From the NCBI GenBank assembly GCA_947453625.1, contig CANGHK010000024.1, positions 1 through 64,000 on the forward strand: a stretch of DNA of 64,000 nucleotides, read 5' to 3'. Position 1 is the stretch's first letter. Each line of letters opens with the position of its first letter. This DNA comes from Burkholderiales bacterium. GTDB taxonomy: Bacteria; Pseudomonadota; Gammaproteobacteria; Burkholderiales; Burkholderiaceae_C. Below, one piece after another: positions 54,128-63,837 of this stretch. Both the position numbers and the translations under genes were made by a program. Below the pieces are notes generated by a model. The model was not told the origin of the DNA, did no database searches, and worked only from the letters and a program-made list of their open reading frames with translations.

Positions 54128-54143
54128 TGCAAGCCACGGGCCA
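54128..54143 (-). promoter_or_regulatory. Candidate sigma-54 (-24/-12) promoter of prkA-yeaH-spoVR
   Basis: On the minus strand the sequence reads TGGCCCGTGGCTTGCA; GG and GC occupy the positions of the TGGCAC-N5-TTGCA consensus with one substitution (C for A) in the -24 box. A transcript would begin near 54118 and carry a leader of about 215 nt. Support is by match and by known sigma-54 control of yeaG in E. coli; no experiment. Confidence 0.5.
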
Positions 54144-54291
54144 GGCGGGCCAGTCCTTGCCGCGGCGGCTGAACCCGCACAGCGCTTGTCGGACGCTGAC
54201 ATCGTCGCACCAGCCTGGCGCCCAGACGCCGCGGACGGTCAATCTTGCACTGTGGCCGCGCGCCGGGGGCCGTTGCGGCAACACCATTTGC

Positions 54292-54314
54292 GTGCATCCT
54301 GCACCCGGATGCAC
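54292..54314. promoter_or_regulatory. 8-bp dyad upstream of the sigma-54-like promoter
   Basis: GTGCATCC (54292-54299), 7 bp, GGATGCAC (54307-54314): a perfect inverted repeat about 150-165 bp upstream of the -24/-12 element. Its place fits an enhancer-binding protein site (NtrC-like sites have TGCACC/GGTGCA arms), but the match to NtrC is only partial. Confidence 0.45.
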
Positions 54315-54389
54315 GCTGATCTCACCGGTTGGGCCGGCAGGCCACAGTGATGCGGGGAAGAATCGGCATGGCGGCGGCCCTGGGCAGGC

Positions 54390-55358
54390 TCAGCGCTCGA
54401 CGACGCCCAGTTTCTGCAGCAGGCCGTTCAGCTCGTCGAGCGAGCCGAAGGAGATCGCCACCTCGCCCTGCTGACCGCGTGAGGTGCTGCGCTGAACGCG
54501 GATCTCGACCTGCGCCGTCAGCAGGTCGGCCAGTTGCTCTTCCAGCCGCACGATGTCGCGCGACTTGTCCTTCTTGACCCGCAGCAAGGTGGCTTGGCGG
54601 CCCAATCCCTGACCATTCGCCTGCTCCTTGGCCACCAGCTTCTCGGCCTCGCGCACCGACAGCTTCCTGGCCACGATCTCGTTGGCGCTGGCCACCTGCT
54701 GGCCAGTCTCAAGCCCCAGCAAGGCGCGCGCGTGGCCCATGTCCAGATCACCGGCCATCAGCATCTGCTGCACCGGCGGCGTGAGGTTGAGCAGGCGCAG
54801 CAGGTTGCTGGCGGCGCTGCGCGAGCGGCCAACCGCCTGCGCGGCCTGCTCATGGGTCAGCTTGAACTCGGCCACCAGGCGCTGCAGGCCTTGCGCCTCC
54901 TCCAGTGGATTCAGGTCCTCGCGCTGGATGTTTTCGATCAGCGCCATCACGGCAGCGGCTTCGTCCGGCACCTCCTTGACCAGCACCGGCACCTCGTCGA
55001 GACCGGCCAGCCTGGCCGCGCGGAAACGGCGCTCGCCGGCGATGATCTCGTACTGGTCGGCGCTGGTGTTCAGGGCGCCGACGGCGGGCGACGACCCCGA
55101 CGACCGGCCCAGGCCGACCGGCCCGCCCAGCGGGCGGACCAGGATGGGCTGCATGATGCCCTGGCTCTTGATGCTCTCGGCCAACTCGTAGAGCGAGCCC
55201 TCGTCCATGCGCGTGCGGGGCTGGTATTTGCCGGCGCGCAGCTGGCTGAGCTTGAGCGTGGTGGGGCGCAAGGCGTCGGCGGGCGATGCGTCCGCCACCT
55301 TGGGGCCGAGCAGCGCTTCAAGGCCGAGGCCGAGGCCCTTGGGTTTCTTGGTAACCAT
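54390..55358 (-). CDS. parB: Chromosome partitioning protein ParB
   Basis: A 322-residue CTP-dependent DNA clamp that loads at parS sites and organises origin segregation. The [15 protein letters not shown]-terminus, the ParB box [15 protein letters not shown] with [15 protein letters not shown], and the HTH ([24 protein letters not shown]) are all present. An insert (about residues 70-95, [18 protein letters not shown]) lengthens the loop before YEIIAGE. Its partner parA lies 2.4 kb upstream, separated by three unrelated genes. Two parS-type sites lie at 58730 and 59756. Confidence 0.94.
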   Translation of the reverse strand: MVTKKPKGLGLGLEALLGPKVADASPADALRPTTLKLSQLRAGKYQPRTRMDEGSLYELAESIKSQGIMQPILVRPLGGPVGLGRSSGSSPAVGALNTSADQYEIIAGERRFRAARLAGLDEVPVLVKEVPDEAAAVMALIENIQREDLNPLEEAQGLQRLVAEFKLTHEQAAQAVGRSRSAASNLLRLLNLTPPVQQMLMAGDLDMGHARALLGLETGQQVASANEIVARKLSVREAEKLVAKEQANGQGLGRQATLLRVKKDKSRDIVRLEEQLADLLTAQVEIRVQRSTSRGQQGEVAISFGSLDELNGLLQKLGVVER

Positions 55359-55396
55359 GGGCGCGGATTGTCGGCTATCGGGCGCGGGCACTGGCA

Positions 55397-55978
55397 TCAC
55401 GCCGGGCGCGCGCCCCCGGGCTCGCCGGTGACCCCGCCTGCGCGACGCCTCAGCGCGGCCAGCAGCGCCAGGCCGGCGGGCCAATCGCCCAGTCCGCTGT
55501 CGCCGTTGATGTGGCCGCACCGGCCCAGCAGGACGGCCTCGCTGCCCCAGCCACTGGCCATCTGCAGCCCGCGCTCGGCGCCGCAGAAGGGATCGTCGGC
55601 GCTGAGCACGGCCGTGCTGGCAAACGGCAAGGCCCGGGTGACCAGCGGCGACCAGTTGTGCAGCTGGGGCGGCAGGTCGGCGCACGCCAGATCGGGCGGC
55701 GCGACCAGCAGCGCGGCGACCACCCGGGCCGTCTGCCGCGAGTGCTGGGCCCAGGCCGCCACCAGGTGGCAGCCCAGGCTGTGCGCCACCAGCAGCGCCG
55801 GGCGGTCGTCGGCAAGCAGCATGTCCTCGAGCCTGGCCATCCAGTCGCCACGGCGAGGCCAGCCCCAGTCGTCCTGCTGCACTCGCACGTAGCCCTGGCC
55901 CTGCTCCCAAAGGGTCTGCCAGTGGCCGGGGCCGGAATCCTGCCAACCGGGCAGCAGCAAAATTCGCAGCGTCGTCAT
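55397..55978 (-). CDS. RBBP9/YdeN family alpha/beta hydrolase
   Basis: A 193-residue serine hydrolase. It starts [21 protein letters not shown], and has the nucleophile elbow VAHSLGCH (GxSxG variant HSLGC) and a late Asp/His pair ([19 protein letters not shown]) expected to complete the triad. The family's substrate is not established. Inserted between parB and argC; its start is 54 bp from argC on the other strand. Confidence 0.82.
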   Translation of the reverse strand: MTTLRILLLPGWQDSGPGHWQTLWEQGQGYVRVQQDDWGWPRRGDWMARLEDMLLADDRPALLVAHSLGCHLVAAWAQHSRQTARVVAALLVAPPDLACADLPPQLHNWSPLVTRALPFASTAVLSADDPFCGAERGLQMASGWGSEAVLLGRCGHINGDSGLGDWPAGLALLAALRRRAGGVTGEPGGARPA

Positions 55979-56032
55979 GGGCTTGCCTTATCCTCGTGGA
56001 TCGTTCCGAATTGTGACCAACAGGATTCCACC

Positions 56033-56974
56033 ATGAGCACGCTCGTCTTTGTCGACGGACAAGAAGGCACCACCGGCCTGCGCATCCACGAGATGCTGGC
56101 AGGACGACCCGATGTGGAGGTGCTGCGCATCGCCCCCGATCGCCGCAAGGATGCGGCCGAGCGGGCGCGGCTGCTGAATGCCGCCGACGTGGCCTTTCTC
56201 TGTCTGCCGGACGCCGCGGCGCGCGAGGCTGCCGCGCTGGTGGACAACCCGCGCACCTGCGTGATCGACGCCAGCACGGCCCACCGCACGCTGCCGGGCT
56301 GGGCCTTCGGCCTGCCCGAGCTGGCGCCAGCCCAGCGCGACCAGCTGCGTGCGGCCAAGCGCATCGCCAACCCGGGCTGCCATGCCAGCGCCTTCATCCT
56401 GCTGCTGCGCCCGCTGGTCGATAGCGGTCTGGTGCCGGCCAGCTTGGCGCTCAACGCCACGTCGATCACAGGTTATTCGGGTGGCGGCAAGAAGATGATC
56501 GAGCAGTACGAGGCCGGTGGCGACCCCCGCCTGCAGTCGCCCCGACCCTACGGTCTGACGCTGGCGCACAAGCACCTGCCGGAGATGGTGGCCCACACCG
56601 GGCTGGCGCAGGCACCGGTGTTCTTGCCTATCGTCGGCAACTTCTACAAGGGCCTGGCGGTCAGCGTGCCGCTGCACCTGAACCAGCTCAGCCCCGGCGC
56701 CACGGGTGCTGCCCTGCAGCAGGCCCTGGCTGAGCGCTATGCCGGCGAGCGCTTCGTCAAGGTGATGCCGCTGTCCGACCCGGCCACGCTGGACGAAGGA
56801 TTTTTCGACGTCCAGGCCTGCAACGACAGCAACCGCTGCGAGCTGTTCGTGTTTGCCAACGAACACCAGGTGCTGTTGATGTCGCGGCTCGACAACCTGG
56901 GCAAGGGCGCCAGCGGCGCCGCGGTGCAATCGATGAACGTGCATCTGGGCCTGGACGAGGGGCTGGGGCTGTAG
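56033..56974 (+). CDS. argC: N-acetyl-gamma-glutamyl-phosphate reductase, type 2 (ArgC)
   Basis: Reduces N-acetylglutamyl phosphate to its semialdehyde in arginine synthesis. The 313-residue protein is the short ArgC type 2 form: [15 protein letters not shown], the catalytic-Cys segment [29 protein letters not shown], and KHLPEMVAH. No other arginine gene is nearby. It is the only plus-strand gene inside the par region (54.4-61.4 kb). Confidence 0.94.
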   Translation: MSTLVFVDGQEGTTGLRIHEMLAGRPDVEVLRIAPDRRKDAAERARLLNAADVAFLCLPDAAAREAAALVDNPRTCVIDASTAHRTLPGWAFGLPELAPAQRDQLRAAKRIANPGCHASAFILLLRPLVDSGLVPASLALNATSITGYSGGGKKMIEQYEAGGDPRLQSPRPYGLTLAHKHLPEMVAHTGLAQAPVFLPIVGNFYKGLAVSVPLHLNQLSPGATGAALQQALAERYAGERFVKVMPLSDPATLDEGFFDVQACNDSNRCELFVFANEHQVLLMSRLDNLGKGASGAAVQSMNVHLGLDEGLGL

Positions 56975-57023
56975 CTTGAGGTTCGGCTGACAGAAGGTTG
57001 CCGTCAACGGCCAACGAGAACCC

Positions 57024-57806
57024 TCAATGCAAATCGGGTTCCAGCATTCGGTAGTGATAGGCATAGCCGTCGGCAAAGCCCAGGCGGTGGTAGATGGACC
57101 GGGCGACATGGTTGTCGGCCTCCACCTGCAGGTAAGCCACCCGCGCGCCAGCCAGCCTGGCGCGCACCAGCAAGTCGGTACACAACTGGCGCGCCAGTCC
57201 CTGACCACGGGCCTGCGGGTGCGTGAAGACGTCGTACAACCCCACCAGTTCGGCTTCGACCGCGGCTTGGCCGCAGGCCAGGATCGCGCCGTCGTCCAGC
57301 CGCCGCAAGGCCAAGGCCTGAAGCGGCACCGGCGACAAGGCCAGACGCTCGGCCTGCGCGGCGCGCTGGGCGGCAGGCGAGCCGCGCAGCGCACCCACGA
57401 CCTCGGCAAACGCCGCTGGCGTCAGGGCTTCCAGCGCCAAGCCTGGCGGCAAAGGCTCAGGCGCCAGCGGCAGCTGAGGCGTCACCATCACCCGGGTCTC
57501 GTCCAGCCGCTGGAAGCCCTGCCCCGCCAGGAACAGATCCAGACCAGCGGGCATGGAGAAGGGCGTCTGGCGCAGCACCATCGGCAGCTGCGCCGCCTGG
57601 TAGACCGCGGCGCACAGTGCCAGCCGCTCCGCCAGCGGCAAGCGTCCGTCGGCCACCGCCTGCACGCAGCGCGCCCGCTTGGCCTTGCCAGGCGATGTGC
57701 GCACCAGCCAGCCGTCTATCCAGCGCTGCTGCGGCGGCGCGCTGGCGTTGATGCCTGCATCCTCGACGCGCGACAGCAGCGTTTCGGACAAGCCCAGCCG
57801 GTTCAT
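57024..57806 (-). CDS. GNAT family N-acetyltransferase
   Basis: A 260-residue protein. Its C-terminal half is a GNAT fold with [21 protein letters not shown] (acetyl-CoA motif Q/RxxGxG/A as ARGQGLA) and a late [22 protein letters not shown]. The N-terminal half (about 1-120) is less similar. Acetyl-acceptor unknown. It overlaps the end of parA by 4 bp, so it is probably co-translated with parA. Confidence 0.82.
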   Translation of the reverse strand: MNRLGLSETLLSRVEDAGINASAPPQQRWIDGWLVRTSPGKAKRARCVQAVADGRLPLAERLALCAAVYQAAQLPMVLRQTPFSMPAGLDLFLAGQGFQRLDETRVMVTPQLPLAPEPLPPGLALEALTPAAFAEVVGALRGSPAAQRAAQAERLALSPVPLQALALRRLDDGAILACGQAAVEAELVGLYDVFTHPQARGQGLARQLCTDLLVRARLAGARVAYLQVEADNHVARSIYHRLGFADGYAYHYRMLEPDLH

Positions 57807-58600
57807 GACGAGACCGCGTCCATGTCGGCCACCCGCTGCACCAGTTCGCGCGCAAACTGCACATAGGCCAGTGCGCCCTTGGACAGCGGGTCGAACACCA
57901 CACCGGGCTGGCCGTAGCTGGGCGCCTCGGCCAGCCGCACATTGCGCGGGATCACGGTGGTGAACAGTTTGTCGCCGAAGTGCTGATTGAGTTGATCACT
58001 GACCTGCTGCTGCAGCGTGATGCGCGGATCGAACATCACCCGCAACAGCCCGATCACCTGCAGGTCGCGGTTCAGGTTGGCGTGCACCTGCTTGATCGTG
58101 TTGACCAGGTCGGACAAGCCCTCGAGCGCGAAGTACTCGCACTGCATGGGCACGATCACACCGTGCGCGCTGCACAAGCCGTTGAGCGTGAGCAGGCTCA
58201 AGGACGGCGGACAGTCGATCAACACGAAGTCGTAGTCGCCAGCCGCATCCTCGGCCACCGCCGCCAGCGCGCGGCGCAGGCGCTCGTTGCGATGTTCCAG
58301 CGCCACCAACTCGACTTCGGCGCCGGCCAGTTCACGGTTGGCACCCAGCACATCGTAACCACCCTTGTCCGAATGCAGTCTGGCCTCGGCCACGGTGGCC
58401 GATTCAAGCAGCACGTCGTAAATCGACAGCGGCATGGCGCGCTTGTCTATGCCTGAACCCATCGTGGCGTTGCCTTGCGGGTCGAGGTCGACCACCAGCA
58501 CGCGCTGTTTCACCTGCGCCAGCCCGGCTGCGAGATTGACGGTGGTCGTCGTCTTGCCGACGCCGCCCTTCTGGTTTGCGATGCAAAAGACTTTGGCCAT
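57803..58600 (-). CDS. parA: Chromosome partitioning ATPase ParA
   Basis: A 265-residue ParA/Soj ATPase. It starts [23 protein letters not shown], the deviant Walker A with the signature lysine, followed by [18 protein letters not shown] and [17 protein letters not shown]. It works with ParB to move the origin region. A GNAT gene, argC and a hydrolase separate it from parB. Confidence 0.96.
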   Translation of the reverse strand: MAKVFCIANQKGGVGKTTTTVNLAAGLAQVKQRVLVVDLDPQGNATMGSGIDKRAMPLSIYDVLLESATVAEARLHSDKGGYDVLGANRELAGAEVELVALEHRNERLRRALAAVAEDAAGDYDFVLIDCPPSLSLLTLNGLCSAHGVIVPMQCEYFALEGLSDLVNTIKQVHANLNRDLQVIGLLRVMFDPRITLQQQVSDQLNQHFGDKLFTTVIPRNVRLAEAPSYGQPGVVFDPLSKGALAYVQFARELVQRVADMDAVSS

Positions 58601-58665
58601 GGCAGGAGTATCGCCGCTCGCACGAGGCCTATGGAAGCGTGGAAAGCGCGATGTTCAGCGCTATC

Positions 58666-59352
58666 TCAGACTGGGGCGGGCCTTATCCAGACCAGGCAGC
58701 GTTGGGCATCCAGGCCGGGAACCTGCAGTTGTTCCACGTGAAACACTTGCACCGTGGCCGGCAGCAGCGCCTGTTCGTCGGCGGGCAACCTGCCCTTCAT
58801 CGCCATCCAGACGCCCTGCTCCGCCAGCAAGGCCGCCGACAGCGCGCAGAAATCGACCAGCGAGGCAAAGGCCCGTGACGTGATGACGTCGTAGCGGCCG
58901 GTGGCGGGATCGAGGTTTTCCACCCGGGCGTGCAGGCCGCGCAGGTTGGACAGGCGCATTTCGGCCGCGACCTGGCGGATGAAACTGCTCTTCTTGGACA
59001 CGGTGTCGACGCAACAAACCTTCCACTCGGGATGCACCGCCGCCAGCACCACGCCGGGCAAGCCTCCGCCACTGCCCACGTCCAGGATGTGCAGTGACGG
59101 CTTGCCCAAGGCCAGCGCGTGGCGCCGCAGCGGCGGCAGCACCGCCAGACAGTCCAGCAGGTGGTGGCTGAGCATCTCGTCCGGATCACGCAAGGCCGTC
59201 AGGTTGTAGACCCGGTTCCAGCGCTGCAGCAAATCCAGGTAGGCCATCAAGCGCGCCAGCACGGCGTCGTCCAAGCCCAATCCCAGCGCTGTCGAAGCCG
59301 CCGCCAGTTGAGCCCGGCGCCGCAGGTCGTCGTCGGCGGCCACCTCAGGCAC
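58666..59352 (-). CDS. rsmG: 16S rRNA 7-methylguanosine methyltransferase RsmG (GidB)
   Basis: Methylates G527 of 16S rRNA using SAM. The Rossmann methyltransferase motif is [17 protein letters not shown], with [13 protein letters not shown] and [14 protein letters not shown] also typical. No ATG exists near the start, so a GTG at 59352, overlapping the mnmG stop, is preferred (228 residues); GTG 59343 is the alternative. A parS-type site lies inside the coding sequence at 58730-58745. Confidence 0.92.
   Translation of the reverse strand: MPEVAADDDLRRRAQLAAASTALGLGLDDAVLARLMAYLDLLQRWNRVYNLTALRDPDEMLSHHLLDCLAVLPPLRRHALALGKPSLHILDVGSGGGLPGVVLAAVHPEWKVCCVDTVSKKSSFIRQVAAEMRLSNLRGLHARVENLDPATGRYDVITSRAFASLVDFCALSAALLAEQGVWMAMKGRLPADEQALLPATVQVFHVEQLQVPGLDAQRCLVWIRPAPV
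58730..58745. promoter_or_regulatory. parS-like site inside rsmG
   Basis: TGTTCCACGTGAAACA differs from the parS consensus TGTTTCACGTGAAACA by one base. It is near the rsmG 3' end, in the codons for VFHVEQ. It lies about 130 bp upstream of parA. Confidence 0.85.
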
Positions 59353-61414
59353 CCCGCACCGGCACAGCGCAGTCAGCCGGGTCAGCGGCTTCAGCGACGT
59401 CAGCGGCCAAGGCCAACTCACCCGCCACCCGGGCGGCGGCGCGCTCGGCGAAGCCCTTGAAGCGCCCCTTCTTCAGGTGCACCAGCAACAGCGAAATGGC
59501 CGCCGGCGTGACACCGGAAATCCGCGAGGCCTGGCCCAGGGTCTCGGGCCGTTGCCTGTTGAGGGTTTGCCGGACTTCGAAACTCAGCGCGGGCACCTCG
59601 GCGTAGTCCAGCTCACCGGGCAACTTCAGGTGCTCAAAATGCGCCGCACGTTCGACGTCCTCGGTCTGCTTGCCGATGTAGCCGGCGTACTTGGTGGCGA
59701 TTTCAAGCTGCTCGATCACCGCGCCCGCCAGCACATCGCCGAGTTCGGCGGCCAGTGTTTCACGTGAAACAGGGGCGGTGCTCGACGGGCCGCGGGCCAG
59801 CCCCACCCTGGCCCAATGCGCCACCTCGACCACGGTGTCGAAGCCAATGCCGGGCCGCCGCAGCAAGTCGGTCAGCCGGTACTCGCGCTCCATCGCCTTG
59901 CCCAACAGGCGCTCGCCCTCGGCCGCCGGCACGATGCCGGGGTGCACCCAGGTGTTCTTGAGCCACTCGGCCGTGCGCGCCACGGCGTCACGCTTGCGGT
60001 TGAATTCGGCCCAGCGAACATCATCGACCAAGCCGATCTGCCGGCCGATCTCGGTCAGGCGCGCATCGGCGTTGTCCTCGCGCAGTTGCAGGCGGAACTC
60101 GGCGCGGCTGGTGAACATCCGGTAGGGCTCGTTCACACCCTTGGTGATCAGGTCGTCGACCAGCACGCCCAGGTAGGCCTGGTCGCGCCGCAGTTGCAAC
60201 GGGTCCCGCCCCTGGGCCTGCAGCGCCGCGTTAGCCCCGGCGAACAAGCCCTGCGCGGCGGCTTCCTCGTAGCCCGTCGTGCCGTTGATCTGGCCGGCGA
60301 AGAACAGCCCGCCGATGGCGCGGGTCTCGAAGCTGCTCTTCAAGGCGCGCGGGTCGAAGAAGTCGTACTCGATCGCATAGCCAGGCCGCAGGATATGCGC
60401 GCGCTCCAGCCCGGCCATCGATTGCACCGCCGCGAGCTGGATGTCGAAGGGCAACGAGGTGGAAATGCCGTTGGGGTAGAACTCATGCGTCGTCAGGCCC
60501 TCGGGCTCCAGAAAGATCTGGTGCGAGTCCTTGTCGGCGAAACGGTTGACCTTGTCCTCGATGCTCGGGCAGTAGCGCGGGCCGACGCCCTCGATCACGC
60601 CAGTGAACATCGGGCTGCGGTCGAAACCCGAGCGGATGATCGCGTGGGTGCGCTCGTTGGTGTGGGTGATCCAGCAAGGCACCTGGCGCGGGTGCTGGCC
60701 GGCATGGCCGAGGAAGCTGAACACCGGCACCGGGTCCAGATCACCCGGCTGCTCGGTCAGTTTGCTGAAGTCGATAGTGCGGCCATCGATGCGCGGCGGC
60801 GTGCCCGTCTTGAGCCGGCCCTGCGGCAGCTTGAGCTCCTTCAGCCTGGCCGACAGCGTCACCGCCGGCGGATCGCCGGCACGGCCGGCGGCATGGTTGC
60901 GCAGCCCCACATGCACCCGGCCGTCGAGAAAAGTGCCTGCCGTCAGCACCACCGTGCGCGACCGGAAGGCGATGCCCATCTGCGTGACGGCGCCCACCAC
61001 GCGCTCGCCGCCGCCATCGGCTTCGACCACCAAGTCGTCCACCGCCTGCTGGAACAGCCACAGGTTCGGCTGGTTCTCCAGGCGCTGGCGGATCGCCGCC
61101 TTGTACAGGATGCGGTCGGCCTGGGCCCGGGTGGCCCGCACCGCCGGGCCCTTGCTGCCGTTGAGGATGCGGAACTGGATGCCTGACTCGTCGGTGGCCG
61201 CGGCCATCGCGCCGCCCAGCGCGTCGACCTCCTTGACCAGGTGGCCCTTGCCTATGCCGCCTATCGACGGGTTGCAGCTCATCTGCCCCAGCGTCTCGAT
61301 GTTGTGGGTCAGCAGCAGCGTGGTGCAGCCCATGCGGGCGGCGGCCAGCGCCGCCTCGGTGCCGGCATGGCCACCACCGACGACGATGACATCAAAGACT
61401 TGAGGGTGCAGCAC
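59345..61414 (-). CDS. mnmG: tRNA uridine 5-carboxymethylaminomethyl modification enzyme MnmG (GidA)
   Basis: A FAD-dependent tRNA wobble-uridine modification enzyme that acts with MnmE. The FAD motif [23 protein letters not shown] is followed by [20 protein letters not shown] and [16 protein letters not shown]. The start is taken as GTG 61414 (MLHPQVF), giving 689 residues, because an ATG at 61465 adds a non-family tail. MnmE is not in the window. A parS site lies within the gene. Confidence 0.94.
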   Translation of the reverse strand: MLHPQVFDVIVVGGGHAGTEAALAAARMGCTTLLLTHNIETLGQMSCNPSIGGIGKGHLVKEVDALGGAMAAATDESGIQFRILNGSKGPAVRATRAQADRILYKAAIRQRLENQPNLWLFQQAVDDLVVEADGGGERVVGAVTQMGIAFRSRTVVLTAGTFLDGRVHVGLRNHAAGRAGDPPAVTLSARLKELKLPQGRLKTGTPPRIDGRTIDFSKLTEQPGDLDPVPVFSFLGHAGQHPRQVPCWITHTNERTHAIIRSGFDRSPMFTGVIEGVGPRYCPSIEDKVNRFADKDSHQIFLEPEGLTTHEFYPNGISTSLPFDIQLAAVQSMAGLERAHILRPGYAIEYDFFDPRALKSSFETRAIGGLFFAGQINGTTGYEEAAAQGLFAGANAALQAQGRDPLQLRRDQAYLGVLVDDLITKGVNEPYRMFTSRAEFRLQLREDNADARLTEIGRQIGLVDDVRWAEFNRKRDAVARTAEWLKNTWVHPGIVPAAEGERLLGKAMEREYRLTDLLRRPGIGFDTVVEVAHWARVGLARGPSSTAPVSRETLAAELGDVLAGAVIEQLEIATKYAGYIGKQTEDVERAAHFEHLKLPGELDYAEVPALSFEVRQTLNRQRPETLGQASRISGVTPAAISLLLVHLKKGRFKGFAERAAARVAGELALAADVAEAADPADCAVPVRGA
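59756..59771. promoter_or_regulatory. Perfect parS site inside mnmG
   Basis: TGTTTCACGTGAAACA is an exact 16-bp palindromic parS. It lies inside mnmG, spanning the codons for PVSRET. The 1-kb distance from the second site, and the nearness to parAB, suggest a bona fide ParB nucleation region near oriC. Confidence 0.95.
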
Positions 61415-61534
61415 GGTAGGCAGTGACGCGGGCAGGCGCCAGTTCGGAGGTAGGCAGGCCTGCATTGTAAAAACCCGTCCCGACGCCACCCGCGCAGCGG
61501 ACCGAAGCCCCTGCCCCCTATCATGCGGCGCTGC

Positions 61535-61879
61535 ATGAACCTCATCCCCGCCGCGGCCCTGGCCTGCCGCCCCAGTTGCGCCGCCTGCTGCACTGCCCCG
61601 TCGATCAGCAGTGCCATCCCCGGCATGCCCCAGGGCAAGCCGGCCGGCGTGCCCTGTATTCAGCTCGACGCCCAGCGCCGCTGCAAGCTGTTCGGCCGCC
61701 CCGAGCGGCCCGCGGTCTGCGCCTCATTGACGCCGTCGGCCGAGATGTGCGGCGGGTCGCGCGAACAGGCGCTGCGCTGGCTGGACAACCTGGAAGCGGC
61801 GACCGCGCCCGCTCAGCTTGATATTCATCAAAATGAGCGTCCATGGTTTGCCGCCACCCAGGCCAGCACCAGCGCCTGA
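61535..61879 (+). CDS. YkgJ family cysteine-cluster protein
   Basis: A 114-residue protein with a Cys-rich centre: [25 protein letters not shown] and [11 protein letters not shown], the CxxxCxxC...C pattern of YkgJ/UPF0153 proteins thought to bind zinc or an Fe-S cluster. The role is unknown. An in-frame ATG at 61523 could be used instead. Divergent from mnmG, convergent with the exporter operon. Confidence 0.82.
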   Translation: MNLIPAAALACRPSCAACCTAPSISSAIPGMPQGKPAGVPCIQLDAQRRCKLFGRPERPAVCASLTPSAEMCGGSREQALRWLDNLEAATAPAQLDIHQNERPWFAATQASTSA

Positions 61880-61900
61880 TCAGGCCCGGCGGCGGGGATT

Positions 61901-63064
61901 TCAGCGCAGCGCAGCGGCGCGCAAGGCGCGCGCCACATAGGCCACGCACAGCGCGCTCAGCAGCGCGGCCACGCCCAGCGGCAGCAGCAGGTCGGCCGCG
62001 CCCAAGGCCTCGCCCTCCAGCACGCGCTGCATCAGCGTGAGCTGGGCCAGCGCCGGCAACCACAGCTGCCAGGGCTGTTCGCCGGCCGGGTTGAACAGCG
62101 TGACCATGGGCAGCAGCGAGACCAACAGCACCACCACCGTGTTGTTGGCCTGCGCCTCCTTGAAGCTCTTGCAGCGGATCGCCACCGCCATCATCAACGC
62201 CGACAGCATCGCCGCCAGCGGCAGCAGCAGCGCCAGGAAGAGCAGCGCCTCGCGCCAGCCGAACTGGAACATCGCCGACAGCGTCTCGCTGCGCAGCAGC
62301 CACTGCCCTGGCAGGAAGCTCAGGCACGACAACACCGCCACCGCCATGCCCACGCTGGCCACCGCGCCCCATTTGCCCAGCACCAGGGCCCAGCGCGGCG
62401 CAGGCGTCATCAGCAGCGGCTCGAGCGAGCCGCGCTCGCGCTCGCCGGCCGTCGTGTCGAGCGCGGCGTGCAGCGCACCGTAGAGCACGGCCATCAGCAC
62501 GAAGAAAGGCAACATGCGGGTGAACTGCGCGGCGCGCACGCGCGGGCCGGCCAGGTCGTGTTCGTCGACCCGCACCACCTGCAGCAGCGCCGGGGCCACG
62601 CCGTGCAGCACCAGCCGCAGCGTGGCCTGCTCCTGGCTGAAGCCCTGCAGCAGCCGGGCCAAGCTGCCGGCCTCGCCCTGGGCACGGGTGTTGGCGCTGG
62701 CCGTCACCAGCGCCAGCGTGGGCGTTATGCCATCGGCCAGGTCGCGCTCGAACGCCTCGGGCACGACCAGCACCGCATGGCCGAAGCTGCGTCTGGCCAG
62801 GCCCTGCGCGTAGTCGGTGGGCGCGCCGTGCAGCGTCCAGGCCTGGCGCTCGATGTAATTGCGCAGCGTGGGGGCCTGCTCCAGGCCCACCGCCCAGACC
62901 TCGCGCGCCTCGGCCCTGGCCTCGAAATCGGCCACCAGCGCCGACAGCGCCACCAGCAGCAGCGGGCCGACCGCCACCGACGACAACACCACCATCAGCA
63001 GCGTGCGGCGGTCGCGCAGTGCGTCGAGCAACTCCTTGCAGAACACCTGCCAGGCCGCGCCCAT
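61901..63064 (-). CDS. ABC-2 type exporter permease (NatB-like)
   Basis: A 387-residue inner-membrane protein. A first membrane helix (TLLMVVLSSVAVGPLLLVALSAL) precedes a large extracytoplasmic domain, then five or so helices. RGSLEPLLMTPAPRW is the conserved ABC-2 loop. NatB-type subunits export sodium or act in other ABC-2 systems; substrate unknown. Its ATG overlaps the ATPase stop (TGATG). Confidence 0.88.
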   Translation of the reverse strand: MGAAWQVFCKELLDALRDRRTLLMVVLSSVAVGPLLLVALSALVADFEARAEAREVWAVGLEQAPTLRNYIERQAWTLHGAPTDYAQGLARRSFGHAVLVVPEAFERDLADGITPTLALVTASANTRAQGEAGSLARLLQGFSQEQATLRLVLHGVAPALLQVVRVDEHDLAGPRVRAAQFTRMLPFFVLMAVLYGALHAALDTTAGERERGSLEPLLMTPAPRWALVLGKWGAVASVGMAVAVLSCLSFLPGQWLLRSETLSAMFQFGWREALLFLALLLPLAAMLSALMMAVAIRCKSFKEAQANNTVVVLLVSLLPMVTLFNPAGEQPWQLWLPALAQLTLMQRVLEGEALGAADLLLPLGVAALLSALCVAYVARALRAAALR

Positions 63065-63837
63065 CAAGCGCCTCCCGCCGCGCCGGCCACACCCGGCCCG
63101 AAGGCCAGCTGGACGAAGCAGGCCTCGAAATCGCTGTGCCCCGTGCGCGCCAGCAACTCGGGAACGCTGCCCTCGGCCACGGTGCGGCCACCGGCCACCA
63201 CCACCACCCGGTCGCACAGCCGCTCGACCTCCTGCATGATGTGGCTGGAGAAGACGATGCACTTGCCCTGCTCGTCGCGCAGCCGGCGCAGCGACTCGCG
63301 CAGGCTGCGGGTGGCCAGCACGTCCAGGCCGTTGGTGGGTTCGTCCAGGATGATGTGCGACGGGTCGTGCACCAGCGCGCGCGCCAGCGCGGTCTTCATG
63401 CGCTCGCCCTGGCTGAAGCCTTCGGTGCGGCGCTCGAGCAGTGGCGCCATCTCCAGCATCCCGGCCAGCAGCGTGGCCCGGGCGTCGGCGGCCGCCGCGC
63501 TCAGGCCGTGCAGCCGGCCGTAGTAGCAGATGTTCTCGCGCGCCGTCAGCCGCGGGTACAGGCCGCGCGCATCCGACAGCACGCCCAGCCGCGCCAGCGC
63601 GGCCCGCGGGTGCGCCAGCACGTCGACGCCGTCGACGCTGATGCGCCCGGCATCCGGCAACAGCAGCCCGGCCACCATGCGCAGGGCGGTGGTCTTGCCC
63701 GCGCCGTTGGGGCCGAGCAGGCCGGTGATGCAGCCGTCGGCCGCGACAAAGCTGATGTCCTGCACGGCGTGCACCACGCGGGCCTGACGCCCCCGACCGG
63801 TGCTGAACTGCTTGCACAAGGCCTGGACCTCGATCAT
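63064..63837 (-). CDS. ABC-2 exporter ATP-binding protein (NatA-like)
   Basis: A 257-residue ATPase with Walker A GLLGPNGAGKTTALRM, signature EGFSQGERMKTALARAL, Walker B HIILDEPTNGLDV and the switch His in FSSHIMQEVERL. It energises the NatB-like permease. The start ATG 63837 overlaps the stop codon of the partial upstream gene, implying one transcription unit. The open frame continues to 63936 but is not family-like. Confidence 0.93.
   Translation of the reverse strand: MIEVQALCKQFSTGRGRQARVVHAVQDISFVAADGCITGLLGPNGAGKTTALRMVAGLLLPDAGRISVDGVDVLAHPRAALARLGVLSDARGLYPRLTARENICYYGRLHGLSAAAADARATLLAGMLEMAPLLERRTEGFSQGERMKTALARALVHDPSHIILDEPTNGLDVLATRSLRESLRRLRDEQGKCIVFSSHIMQEVERLCDRVVVVAGGRTVAEGSVPELLARTGHSDFEACFVQLAFGPGVAGAAGGA

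Larger units (their letters stand above)
53904..54389 (-). other. Intergenic region upstream of prkA
   Basis: About 485 bp between prkA and the stop of parB, without a convincing gene. It holds the sigma-54-like promoter (54128-54143) and an 8-bp dyad (54292-54314). The AGGAGG-like sequence complementary to CCTCCT before the prkA ATG is the ribosome site. Confidence 0.6.
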
